Origin: Thermoleophilia bacterium
Lineage (GTDB): Bacteria > Actinomycetota > Thermoleophilia > Solirubrobacterales > 70-9
Assembly (NCBI GenBank): GCA_016650125.1
Contig: JAENWT010000008.1
Span: 62,001 to 126,000, forward strand
Reading direction: 5' to 3'
DNA: 64,000 nt
Shown: positions 50,930-59,088 of the stretch, in pieces
Layout: each line of letters begins with the position of its first letter
Numbering within the stretch: the first letter of the stretch is position 1
The notes under the pieces: model-generated
Databases searched by the model: none
What the model saw: the letters and a program-made list of their open reading frames with translations, nothing else
Told to the model about the DNA's origin: nothing
Made by a program: the position numbers and the translations under genes

Positions 50930-51703
50930 CTATTGCTCGAGGACGCGTCGACGCCGGATCACGCGCTCGGCGATGAGCAGCGGCTCCTCCAGCGACTTGC
51001 CGAGTCCGGCCCGGGCCCGGCCTTCTCCGAGGGCGTTGTCGGTCAGCTCGGTCAGCTCGGGAAGCAGTCTCTCGAGGTGGTCGAGGTCGCTCATGTGGTC
51101 GGGCACGTCGAGGGCGGCATCCATCTCGACGACCGTCGCCCGCACGGCGGTCTCGATGGCCAGCGCCGCGGCGTAGATTCGCCCGGCGTCGAGATCGGCT
51201 CGCACGCGGGGGACTAAAAACTCACAGGCGTTCGCCTCGTCCTTGCCGCTGAGGATCGCCGCGATCCGCGCGATCGGCCTGGTCCGGCCCCGGCGCTCGC
51301 GCCGTGGGCTGGCGGTGCCACCGCGTGCGTCGATGTCAAAAGCGTCCAGGAACCGCCCGTCGGCCAGCCGGTCACCGTCGCCGTAGCCGATCCTCGCGCT
51401 GATGATCTGTTCAAGTGCGGGTGATTCGGCAAAAGGCCGGCCGGTGGCCGCGGCTTCGGCGGCGAGGGCACGGTCGATCGACTCCAGGGCTTCGTCAAGC
51501 AGGCCCTGCGTGAACTCGTCTTCGTCCAGCCGGGCGACCCAGGCCGCGGCCCCGGACTCGGAGCCGAGGGGCTCGTGGGCGCGGATCAGGGTGGCGGTGG
51601 TGACGCTGACGTGGGTGACCGCGTCGGTCCGGCCCGATTTCTTCGGCCGGCGCCGCTTGCGCCGCGCCGGCGGCAATGCGCCCTCTGTTTCCAGAACCAG
51701 CAC
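50930..51703 (-). CDS. hypothetical protein, N-terminus probably further upstream
   Basis: I do not recognise this protein (257 residues from GTG 51703). It has a basic segment near residue 15-25 (RRKRRRPKKSGR) and a helical acidic part. The last 100 residues are long helices (IYAALAIETAVRATVVEMDA; HLERLLPELTELTDNALGEG). The frame stays open upstream to about 51826 and encodes FVQIELPGTLPLEDGRYLD, which looks like real protein. No ATG, GTG or TTG occurs there, so translation may begin at an ATC or ATT. It follows the transglycosylase-like gene closely and converges on the HAD gene. Confidence 0.55.
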   Translation of the reverse strand: MLVLETEGALPPARRKRRRPKKSGRTDAVTHVSVTTATLIRAHEPLGSESGAAAWVARLDEDEFTQGLLDEALESIDRALAAEAAATGRPFAESPALEQIISARIGYGDGDRLADGRFLDAFDIDARGGTASPRRERRGRTRPIARIAAILSGKDEANACEFLVPRVRADLDAGRIYAAALAIETAVRATVVEMDAALDVPDHMSDLDHLERLLPELTELTDNALGEGRARAGLGKSLEEPLLIAERVIRRRRVLEQ

Positions 51704-51804
51704 CCGGTCAAGCTCGCCCTGCCGGTCGAGGTAACGCCCGTCTTCAAGAGGAAGCGTCCCTGGCAGTTCAATCTGGACGAACCCGAATAGCGGGCTGATC
51801 GTGA

Positions 51805-54369
51805 CTACTTGCCCTGCTGCGACTTCTCAGCCGGAAGCGCGGCGTCAGACGGGGCGGTCTGGATGTCGGGATTGCTGATCTGTCCGAGGCGCTCGGTGAG
51901 TTCCCGCCACTGCTCGGCGCCGAGGCTGCTCGTTTCGATCGAGCCACCAGGCGCGTCGGATCCGGCCACCGGGCTGTAGCCGAGGTGGAGGTGGTCGTTG
52001 TGGTCGGCCATCGCGAAGCCCGCCGCCTGCGGGTAGTCCATCAGTGAGATGACTTCGTCCGGAGCCATGATGCCCTGGAGCGTGAGGAATTCCTGCGCCA
52101 GGCGGTCGGTGTTCGACCCGGGGCCCTGGACGGCTGAGGTCACGACCTCGCCGTTGATGATGGCGATGTCCGCTGCCGAACCGTGGGTGTGGTTCGAGAC
52201 GTTGCCGGAAGTGGTGATCGAGCTCTCACGGCCGCAGAGCATCGAGGTGATGCCCAGCGTGAAGCCGCGTTCGGTGGCGAATTCCAGAGCGGCGAGCAGC
52301 CGGCGGTCGACCGCCCCGTGGGCAACGTACTGACGGTTGCATTCATCGATGCTGATGGCCGGATCGGCGAGCACCCGCTTCTGGAGGGCCGTCTTGGAGA
52401 GCAGCAGGACGCCGCCGACTCCGAGGCGCTCGGCGAAGCGGTCCTTGCCTTGCGCGTTGTAGATATTGGTCTCGGCGAGCAGTCGCCAGCCGTCGAGGAA
52501 AGGCTTGGGGTCGATCTGCGGGGTCTCTTCGCCACCCGGCTTGATCGAGAAGTTGATCGATGCCGTGCTGCCGTCGCCGAGGCGGCCAAGCACGGTGCCG
52601 GCGATTACACGTGAACCCTTCTTCAGTTCCTGGAGCTCGACCGTTCCGGGCTTGAAGCGGAAGACGCCGGCCTTGGATCCGTCGTAGATCACGTAGTCGC
52701 CGGGCTTGCCGTCGACGCCGCCGAGGCTGTCGCTGACCGGGGAGTTGATCTTGGTCGACTGGCCCTCCACGGTGGCCCGCTTGTGGTTGCTCGGGCGCAG
52801 CGGGTTGGCGTAAGTGCGTCCGCGCATGTCCTCGGTGTTGAGCATCTTCTCGGTGGCCTGGGCCTGGGCGGTCAGGTCCTCCTGCTCGGCGCGGCGATCG
52901 TCGGCCACGGCCATCGGCTCTTCGGGCACATCGGTGTTCGAATCCGAAGCGGCGGCCCCGGCTGCCTGAGCGGCTGCGGCTTGCGCGGCGGCGTCCGGAT
53001 CGACCAGGACCTCACTGATGTCGGAGTCTGACTTCTTCGTACCCTCACCCTTTACCTGAGGGACAGATGACTGCTCGGCGGTGGTCGGTTCGTCGGTCGC
53101 CTTGGCCGTGCCCATCTCGAGCGAAGGATTGGGTGACTTTTGCTGGGCTTCGGCGGAGGCGTCCTCGCTTGAGGGCTGGCTGGCGCCGGCGTCTTCATGG
53201 GTCGGCACGGGGTGGACCTGGGCGACGGAGCCGAGTCCGGCATACGAGTAGTCGTTGCCGTAGACGTCCTCGAGGACGACTGTTCCGGTCTCCTGGTCGA
53301 TCGACTTGATCACACCGTCGTTGACGGCGATTACCGGTGAGCCGCCTTCGGCCGAGATTGCGATCGAGGTGCGGTCGGCGGAGGTACTGATGTCCTGCGG
53401 TCCGCCACCGCCTTTCTGCTTGGCCTGGTCGGTGGAGATCTGGCCTTCGTAGGTCGACTCGGCGGCAATCGGGAAACGGGCGCCTTCGGTCAGGCCGGTG
53501 AGGCTGCTGATCACTTCGGGCGGAATCGAGCTGTACACCTTGGCGTACTTGAGGATGAGCTGGACGTACCAGTCGGCGTGGTTGTAAGCGAAGATCGCCT
53601 TGTAGGGATCTTCGGCGTAACCGAAGTCCTGGAGGTAGTTGCCGGCGGCACAAATCGCGTCGACGGGGTTGTACGGATCCTTGATCTTGTCGCCGTTGGC
53701 GTCAACTCCCCACTCAGCCCAGGATGCCGGCATGAACATCATCCAGCCCATGGCGCCCGCGGTCGAGTCGCCGAGGTTGGTGCCGAACGTGGTCTCGGCG
53801 CGGTTGATCGACGCGAGGACCTGCCACGGCACTCCGTACTCACTGCCGCAGGCCTGGTAGATCGGCAGGAGGAAGGGCGGGATCTCGAAGTTGTTGATGA
53901 CGAAGTTTGGAACCTCCATCTGCTTGAGCTTGAAAGCGTCGCTGCCGGGACCATCGGGTGAGACGCCGCCGCCGACGAGGCTCGGGTCGTCCTGGACGAA
54001 CTTCGGCTCGCGGGCCGGGGTGCTTCCGCCGTTGCCGCCGTCGTCACCGCCGTTGCCGTTGGCAGGTGTGGGGGTGACCGGTTCGACACCGCCGGAACCG
54101 CCGGTCGCGGGTGGTGTCACGGTGCCCGGCTCGGTCACCGCGTCGGGCGGGTCGACCTGGCCGGCCGCTCCTTCAGCCTCGGCTTCGGTCAGGTTGCTGG
54201 CGGCCGGTGTGGTGCTTTCGTCAGGCGCGAGGACCATGGCTCGGTTCGGTGCGGCGGCCGACGAAGCGGTCGAATCACCAATTGTCAAGCCGAAAAGGAG
54301 CAGGGCAAGGAATGCCGTGACAAACGCGGCCAAATGAATCCTGCGTGTCGACTCAGAGCCCTCTATCAC
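51805..54369 (-). CDS. large exported lytic-transglycosylase-like cell-wall protein
   Basis: The 854-residue protein has a signal anchor at residues 12-32 (LAAFVTAFLALLLFGLTIG) and a low-complexity Pro/Gly/Thr linker to about 120. A transglycosylase domain follows at about 170-280: GVPWQVLASINRAETTFGTN with the catalytic-type Glu, then AGAMGWMMFMPASWAEWGVD. A second region has M23-like strands (about 350-400 and 560-630), then an acidic linker and a C-terminal domain with NHTHGSAADIAIINGE. I prefer GTG 54369; an ATG at 54462 is in frame. It probably remodels peptidoglycan. Confidence 0.72.
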   Translation of the reverse strand: MIEGSESTRRIHLAAFVTAFLALLLFGLTIGDSTASSAAAPNRAMVLAPDESTTPAASNLTEAEAEGAAGQVDPPDAVTEPGTVTPPATGGSGGVEPVTPTPANGNGGDDGGNGGSTPAREPKFVQDDPSLVGGGVSPDGPGSDAFKLKQMEVPNFVINNFEIPPFLLPIYQACGSEYGVPWQVLASINRAETTFGTNLGDSTAGAMGWMMFMPASWAEWGVDANGDKIKDPYNPVDAICAAGNYLQDFGYAEDPYKAIFAYNHADWYVQLILKYAKVYSSIPPEVISSLTGLTEGARFPIAAESTYEGQISTDQAKQKGGGGPQDISTSADRTSIAISAEGGSPVIAVNDGVIKSIDQETGTVVLEDVYGNDYSYAGLGSVAQVHPVPTHEDAGASQPSSEDASAEAQQKSPNPSLEMGTAKATDEPTTAEQSSVPQVKGEGTKKSDSDISEVLVDPDAAAQAAAAQAAGAAASDSNTDVPEEPMAVADDRRAEQEDLTAQAQATEKMLNTEDMRGRTYANPLRPSNHKRATVEGQSTKINSPVSDSLGGVDGKPGDYVIYDGSKAGVFRFKPGTVELQELKKGSRVIAGTVLGRLGDGSTASINFSIKPGGEETPQIDPKPFLDGWRLLAETNIYNAQGKDRFAERLGVGGVLLLSKTALQKRVLADPAISIDECNRQYVAHGAVDRRLLAALEFATERGFTLGITSMLCGRESSITTSGNVSNHTHGSAADIAIINGEVVTSAVQGPGSNTDRLAQEFLTLQGIMAPDEVISLMDYPQAAGFAMADHNDHLHLGYSPVAGSDAPGGSIETSSLGAEQWRELTERLGQISNPDIQTAPSDAALPAEKSQQGK

Positions 54370-54500
54370 CTGTGGTTCCCAACTAAAACAGACACGTCCG
54401 ACACTCTCCCGCAATGCCGTGTGGGAAACGTATCGCAGACGGCTTCCACGTCGCCCCTTCACATCCTGCTCCCAGCCGGTTTCCGACGGCTTGATTTACC

Positions 54501-54905
54501 ATGTGCGACATGGATGAAGACAGCGATGGAATCAGGGACCGGGTGCGTTCGAGCGGCGAAAAGGCGGCCACCGATATCGCCCAGGCGCTGATCGGCAGTC
54601 CAGCCTTCGGTTCAGCCGTATCTGCCGCCGTGGTCGCGAGGGATGCCGCAAACGAAGCGCAGCGCGCGGCGATGGGCGCCCTCAACGTGTCCTCCCAGGA
54701 TGCCGCGGACCGTCTCGAACGCCGGCTCAGGGTGCTTTCGGACCGCCTCGAGGACACCGAGGACCGGCTCGACCGGGCCCTCGAGGAACTTCGTCACCTC
54801 AAGGGGGTCGTCAAGGACCTCCAGGGCACGGCCCAGTCGCCGCTGGTCTCCTCGACCACGAAGAAACGCAAGCCCGCCGCGACGAAGCCGAAAACGAAGA
54901 GCTGA
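54501..54905 (+). CDS. small coiled-coil protein
   Basis: The 134-residue protein has a long helix with heptads (LERRLRVLSDRLEDTEDRLD), preceded by an Ala-rich region and ended by a Lys-rich tail (KKRKPAATKPKTKS). It resembles phasin-like or nucleoid-associated proteins that coat granules or DNA, but no family is certain. ATG 54510 is an alternative start. A second protein of similar style lies at 55656-55997. Confidence 0.55.
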   Translation: MCDMDEDSDGIRDRVRSSGEKAATDIAQALIGSPAFGSAVSAAVVARDAANEAQRAAMGALNVSSQDAADRLERRLRVLSDRLEDTEDRLDRALEELRHLKGVVKDLQGTAQSPLVSSTTKKRKPAATKPKTKS

Positions 54906-54924
54906 GCGGCCCTACTATAAACCT

Positions 54925-55614
54925 CTAGTCGAGGTTGAGGTCAGACTCTTTTTCGAGTCCGGCGACGACCGAATGGCCGACTTCGATGAAGGTCTGCTCG
55001 AGATCGGCTTCTGCCAGCCTCTCCCCGGTCTCGTCGCCCGCGACCACGAGTACGGCAGCCGCCGCAAGGCCGAGCCGCCGGCTGAAGGCGAGCATCGCCG
55101 CCGTCTGAAGGTCCCGCGCCGACGCCCCTTCGGCCGGCGCGGTGCCGTCCGGGTCGAACCGGCTGACGAAGTCATGACTCGAGATCGTGGCCTTCGGCGC
55201 GGTTCCGCTCAGCCGATCGAGCAGGCCGGGGTCCGGGATCGCGTCGTTGCCACCGGTCGCGAGGCGGAGTCCGGCGCCGTCCCGACTGATCACCGTTTCG
55301 ACCAGAAGGGCGTCGCCGGGTGAATGTTCACCCCGTCCGGCGATGCAGGTACCCAGCCGCACCAGACGTACGACCCCGAGTCCGGCGAGGTCGCCGATCA
55401 CCGCGATCGCTCCTGGTCCGCCGGTCCCGGTCGACTGCACGGTCAGCCCGAGCCCGGATTCGGTTTCCCCGGTGTAGCCCCAGAGTCCCCGCGACTGATG
55501 GCTCATCTTGGGCTGAACGGTGAACGCCTGCGCCAGCGCGAAAGCCCGCCGGGGGTCGCCTGTGATCAGCGCGTCACGGGTGGGACCGGAGAGGGGTGTG
55601 AGGTGGGCGGGCAT
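54925..55614 (-). CDS. nucleoside-phosphorylase-like protein (PNP_UDP family)
   Basis: The 229-residue protein follows the purine/uridine phosphorylase pattern. ALITGDPRRAFALAQAF near residue 15 is the phosphate-binding segment, TVQSTGTGGPGAIAVIGDL near 58 replaces the usual GxGxPS, and VVRLVRLGTCIAG near 80 matches RxGTCG. AEGASARDLQTAAMLAF near 160 corresponds to the substrate helix. It probably cleaves a nucleoside or a modified one. The two genes on either side run on the plus strand. Confidence 0.7.
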   Translation of the reverse strand: MPAHLTPLSGPTRDALITGDPRRAFALAQAFTVQPKMSHQSRGLWGYTGETESGLGLTVQSTGTGGPGAIAVIGDLAGLGVVRLVRLGTCIAGRGEHSPGDALLVETVISRDGAGLRLATGGNDAIPDPGLLDRLSGTAPKATISSHDFVSRFDPDGTAPAEGASARDLQTAAMLAFSRRLGLAAAAVLVVAGDETGERLAEADLEQTFIEVGHSVVAGLEKESDLNLD

Positions 55615-55655
55615 CAGGGTGTGCGATTCGGGCGTTAAGGGCCTAGACTAGGTGC

Positions 55656-55997
55656 ATGGCGGACAAGAAAGATAAAGAGCACGGACGTGGAATCCCAGAC
55701 GGACTGCGGGAGGCGATCGAAGGAGCTTTCGCGGCGACCGAAAAGACCCGGGCGCAGGCGCACGACCTGAGCGACAAGACACGTGACCGGGCCCAGGGTT
55801 TCAGCGACAAGACGAAAGACCGGGCCCAGGGCCTGGTCGACGAAGTCTCGAAGCGCGGTTCCGACGCCCGCGGCACCCTCGAGGGATTGCGTCTGGTCAG
55901 TCGAGACGAGCTGCGCGACCTCGAAGACAAGATCGACGAGCTTTCCAGTCGTATAGCCAAATTAGAGGCGAAGCCTAAGCCTCAAGTCGACGGTTAG
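55656..55997 (+). CDS. small charged coiled-coil protein, phasin-like
   Basis: This 113-residue protein is almost entirely helical. A short repeat occurs twice: DLSDKTRDRAQGF and FSDKTKDRAQGL (residues about 37-62). The C-terminal DELRDLEDKIDELSSRIAKL is a leucine heptad coil. Such proteins coat storage granules or lipid bodies, or bind other coiled coils. The SDR gene starts one base after its stop, so the two are co-transcribed. Confidence 0.6.
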   Translation: MADKKDKEHGRGIPDGLREAIEGAFAATEKTRAQAHDLSDKTRDRAQGFSDKTKDRAQGLVDEVSKRGSDARGTLEGLRLVSRDELRDLEDKIDELSSRIAKLEAKPKPQVDG

Positions 55998-55998
55998 T

Positions 55999-57015
55999 AT
56001 GGCCCGAGAAGGCCGCGTTGTAATAGCCGGTGTGGCTACCCACTGGGGGTCTGAGCTGGCCCGTACCCTCGAACGCACTCCGGGCGTCGGTCAGATCATC
56101 GGAATCGACACCACTCAGCCGTTAGTCGATCTGGGCCGCACCGAGTTCGTCGAAGCCGACATCCGTAACCCGGTCATCTCGCGCCTGCTGCCTTCGCTCG
56201 AGCCTGACGTCGTGGTCCACTGCGGGATCCTCTGGTACCCGGAGAAGGGTCGCCCTTCGCGGGCACTCCACGACATCAACGTGATCGGCACGCTCCAGTT
56301 GCTCGCCGCCTGTGAGAAGGTCAAAAACCTCAAGGCGCTCGTGGTCCGGGGATCGGCGGCGATATACGGCGGCTCACCCTCGGCGCCGGCCTTCTTCACC
56401 GAGGACATGGCCCGACAGTTCCCGCTCAGCACCAGATTCCAGCGTGATATCGGCGAGCTCGAAGGTTACTTCGACCACTTCGCCCGCCGGCACCCGTCGA
56501 TCACCTGCTGCATGCTGCGGTTCCAGATGGAGGTCGGGGCCGGCCTCGACAACCCGCTGACCCGTTACCTGAGCCTGCCGATCGTCCCGACCCAGATGGG
56601 CTGGGACCCGCGCCTTCAGCCGCTTCACGCCGCCGACGCGACCGGGGCCCTGGCCGCGGCCACGCTCAACCCCGTCCGCGGCGCGGTCAACGTGGCGCCC
56701 GACGGGGCGATTTCGCTCAGCCACCTGCTGAGGCTGGCCGGGAAGCCCGCGGTCGGCATTCCGCCGGGTCTTTCGGGCCTGCTGCTCAAGCGCCTCGGAT
56801 CGATGCTGGGTAGCGGCGACATGGAGGACGACGGCCAGTTGCTCCTGCGTTACGGCCGCGGCTGCGACAACCGCCGGCTGCGCGAGGACGTCGGCTACGA
56901 GCTCGCCTTCGACGCCGAAGGTGCGGCCCGCGACTTCGCGACGAAGAAATCCGGAGTCCAGGCGATCTTCCCGGCTCCCCACCCGGGTTCCCCGGTGAGG
57001 AGCGTGAGGCAATGA
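55999..57015 (+). CDS. extended SDR (NAD-dependent epimerase/dehydratase-like)
   Basis: The 338-residue protein has a dinucleotide fold at the N-terminus (VVIAGVATHWGSELARTL) and the strand-4 motif LVVRGSAAIYGGSPSAPAFF near residue 115. Where classic enzymes have YxxxK it reads STRFQRDIGELEGYF, without the Tyr-Lys pair. It therefore belongs to a non-canonical SDR group common in actinobacteria. Its role may be binding or a different redox step. It sits between the phasin-like gene and an acyltransferase whose start overlaps its stop, which suggests lipid metabolism. Confidence 0.78.
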   Translation: MAREGRVVIAGVATHWGSELARTLERTPGVGQIIGIDTTQPLVDLGRTEFVEADIRNPVISRLLPSLEPDVVVHCGILWYPEKGRPSRALHDINVIGTLQLLAACEKVKNLKALVVRGSAAIYGGSPSAPAFFTEDMARQFPLSTRFQRDIGELEGYFDHFARRHPSITCCMLRFQMEVGAGLDNPLTRYLSLPIVPTQMGWDPRLQPLHAADATGALAAATLNPVRGAVNVAPDGAISLSHLLRLAGKPAVGIPPGLSGLLLKRLGSMLGSGDMEDDGQLLLRYGRGCDNRRLREDVGYELAFDAEGAARDFATKKSGVQAIFPAPHPGSPVRSVRQ

Positions 57016-57872
57016 GCAACACCGAAATGGCCCTGGAGTGGGCCTCGGTGGTGCAGAGCTCGTCCGAGCGTATTCTGCGCCGCGTTGCCGGCGAGTACCA
57101 CGAGGATGAGTGGGGTTTCGACGAGGAGTTTGCCGAAGCGGCCTTCCCGATCTTCGAGTTCCTCTACCGCTACTGGTGGCGGGTCCAGGTCAGCGGCATC
57201 GAGAACGTGCCCGGGCATGGGCGGGCCCTGATCGTGGGCAATCACGCCGGCTCGGTCTTCCCCTTCGATGCGACCATGATCGGCGCGGCGATCCAGAAGG
57301 AACACCCGCTGCCGCGGTGGGCCCGTTCCCTGGTCCTCAACTGGGCCTTCGACCTGCCGTTCGTGAGTTATTTCATCCGCCGGATCGGCGGGGTCGCAGC
57401 CAATCCGGCGAACCTCTCCCGCCTGCTCGAACAGGACCATCCGGTCATGGTCTTCCCCGAGGGCGCAAAGGGGTTCGGCAAGCCCTTCTCCGAGCGTTAC
57501 CGCCTCCAGCGGTTCGGCCGCGGCGGCTTCGTCGAGGTGGCGCTCGAGACCGGCTCGCCGATCATTCCGGTCGCCGTGGTCGGGTCCGAGGAGATCTACC
57601 CCAAGATCGGCCAGTCCGGGGCCCTCGCGCGGATCACCGGCGCGCCCTACGTCCCGATCACCCCGACCTTCCCCTGGCTCGGCCCGCTGGGCCTCTTGCC
57701 GCTGCCGTCGCGCTGGCGGATCGAGTTCCTTGAGCCGATCGACCTCTCCGGATACGGCCCCGGCGCGAGCGAGGACCGTTCGCTGGTGTTCGACCTTTCC
57801 GAGCAGGTTCGCGAGACGATTCAGGACGCTCTATACAAAGGGCTGGTCGCACGAGGTCCCGCTTTCTTCTAG
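57012..57872 (+). CDS. PlsC-type lysophospholipid acyltransferase
   Basis: The 286-residue protein has IVGNHAGSVFPFDATMIG near residue 75, a variant of the NHx4D catalytic motif in which the His-Asp spacing is longer. VMVFPEGAKGFGKPFSERY near 150 and GSPIIPVAVVGSEEIYPKIG near 185 are the acyl-acceptor and fourth motifs. It transfers acyl chains to a glycerol-phosphate-type acceptor at the membrane. Its ATG overlaps the SDR stop (ATGA). Confidence 0.85.
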   Translation: MSNTEMALEWASVVQSSSERILRRVAGEYHEDEWGFDEEFAEAAFPIFEFLYRYWWRVQVSGIENVPGHGRALIVGNHAGSVFPFDATMIGAAIQKEHPLPRWARSLVLNWAFDLPFVSYFIRRIGGVAANPANLSRLLEQDHPVMVFPEGAKGFGKPFSERYRLQRFGRGGFVEVALETGSPIIPVAVVGSEEIYPKIGQSGALARITGAPYVPITPTFPWLGPLGLLPLPSRWRIEFLEPIDLSGYGPGASEDRSLVFDLSEQVRETIQDALYKGLVARGPAFF

Positions 57873-57915
57873 GGGCCTACCGGGACAGGCTCTAATCCGA
57901 TCATCGTGGTGCGGA

Positions 57916-57934
57916 TTACGTTAGGGTGTCCGAA
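57916..57934. promoter_or_regulatory. DtxR/IdeR-like iron box
   Basis: The 19 bases TTACGTTAGGGTGTCCGAA agree at 14 of 19 positions with the IdeR/DtxR consensus TTAGGTTAGGCTAACCTAA as I recall it. The site lies 62 bases before the EfeO-like start, the normal place for an iron-responsive repressor. No other convincing match was noticed elsewhere in the window. Confidence 0.5.
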
Positions 57935-57995
57935 CTAGTCGTCTGGTACACCCAATGTCCTCAGGGACTCGTCCGAAACACGAAGGGATTTTTTG

Positions 57996-59081
57996 ATGAG
58001 CCGGTTTTTGAAGCGCGCCCTGCTGGCAGTACCCCTCATTGCCGCGGCACTGGTGGTCGGCTGTGGAAGCGACAGCAGCTCCGACTCCGAAGCCGGCGAC
58101 ACAGGCCTGACCGCGACCAAGTCCTACCTGACCGACCACAGTTCCGATCTGGTCGCCAACGCGGCCAAAATCAAGGCCGCGTCCGATGCCTATTACGACC
58201 TCGCGAAGGCCTCCGATTTCGACTACGCGAAGATGCTGAAGGAAAACTGCGAAGCGGTCGATTCGACTCTGACCGACGCCAAGGACGCCTACATCGCCTC
58301 GAACCCGAACTACGAGGAGATGGAAGGCATCGTTGCCGGCATCCCCAGGACCGCCCAGTACGACACCGACATCGATGCCGGTTCGGATGCCTCCGATCCG
58401 GAGAGCGCGGTCTCCTTCAACCTGACCCTCCCCAACGGCAAAGTCCTGAAGCAGCCCGGCAACCTGTTCCTTCTGCTCGAAACGGGCCTTTACGGGACCG
58501 ACGCGGACTTCACGGTCAAGGGCGTCAAGCCCGATGTCAACTGTGACGGCAAGGTCGAGTTCGGCGAAGGCCTGCCGGACGCCAACATCTTCAAGGCAAC
58601 CGCCGACGAGATGGCCAGGCAGACCACCGACCTCAACGCTGACGCCCAGGAAATCGTGATCAACGACTCCGATGCCCTGACCGCGATCACCGTCATGACC
58701 CCGACCATGAGCGAGTACTTCGAGCAGTGGAAGAACTCGTCATTCGTCGCCGGTCAGGGAAACCAGACCCAGCAGGCATTCGTCGCGACGTCGCGCCTGT
58801 CGGACATCGCCGACATCCTCACCGGCATCAACGTCACTTATGACGAGATCGAGCCGATGATCGCCGAGGAGAATCCCGACCAGGCCGAGCAGACGTCGGC
58901 CGAGCTGAAGGACCTCCTGAAGCGGGCCGAGGATCTGCGAGACCGCGAAGCCGCCGGCGAGAAGTTCACGCCCGAGCAGGCGGACCAGCTCGGTGCCCAG
59001 ATGCAGGCCCAGGCCGAGAAGATCGCCGGCCAGGTGACCCAGGCCGCCAAGGACACCGGCGTGGAGATCCAGGAGGGCTAG
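57996..59081 (+). CDS. EfeO-like (imelysin/M75 family) iron-uptake lipoprotein
   Basis: The 361-residue protein has a lipobox (VVGCGSD) at about residue 22. Its helical body resembles EfeO/imelysin proteins, which hand iron to the FTR1 permease encoded next. A 12-residue loop, DVNCDGKVEFGE, near residue 175 fits an EF-hand-type calcium or metal loop. The usual HxxE motif of M75 was not found, so the match is by layout and neighbour. I start at ATG 57996, with GAAGGGA upstream; a TTG one codon earlier is possible. The FTR1 gene follows after seven bases. Confidence 0.6.
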   Translation: MSRFLKRALLAVPLIAAALVVGCGSDSSSDSEAGDTGLTATKSYLTDHSSDLVANAAKIKAASDAYYDLAKASDFDYAKMLKENCEAVDSTLTDAKDAYIASNPNYEEMEGIVAGIPRTAQYDTDIDAGSDASDPESAVSFNLTLPNGKVLKQPGNLFLLLETGLYGTDADFTVKGVKPDVNCDGKVEFGEGLPDANIFKATADEMARQTTDLNADAQEIVINDSDALTAITVMTPTMSEYFEQWKNSSFVAGQGNQTQQAFVATSRLSDIADILTGINVTYDEIEPMIAEENPDQAEQTSAELKDLLKRAEDLRDREAAGEKFTPEQADQLGAQMQAQAEKIAGQVTQAAKDTGVEIQEG

Positions 59082-59088
59082 CCAGCAG

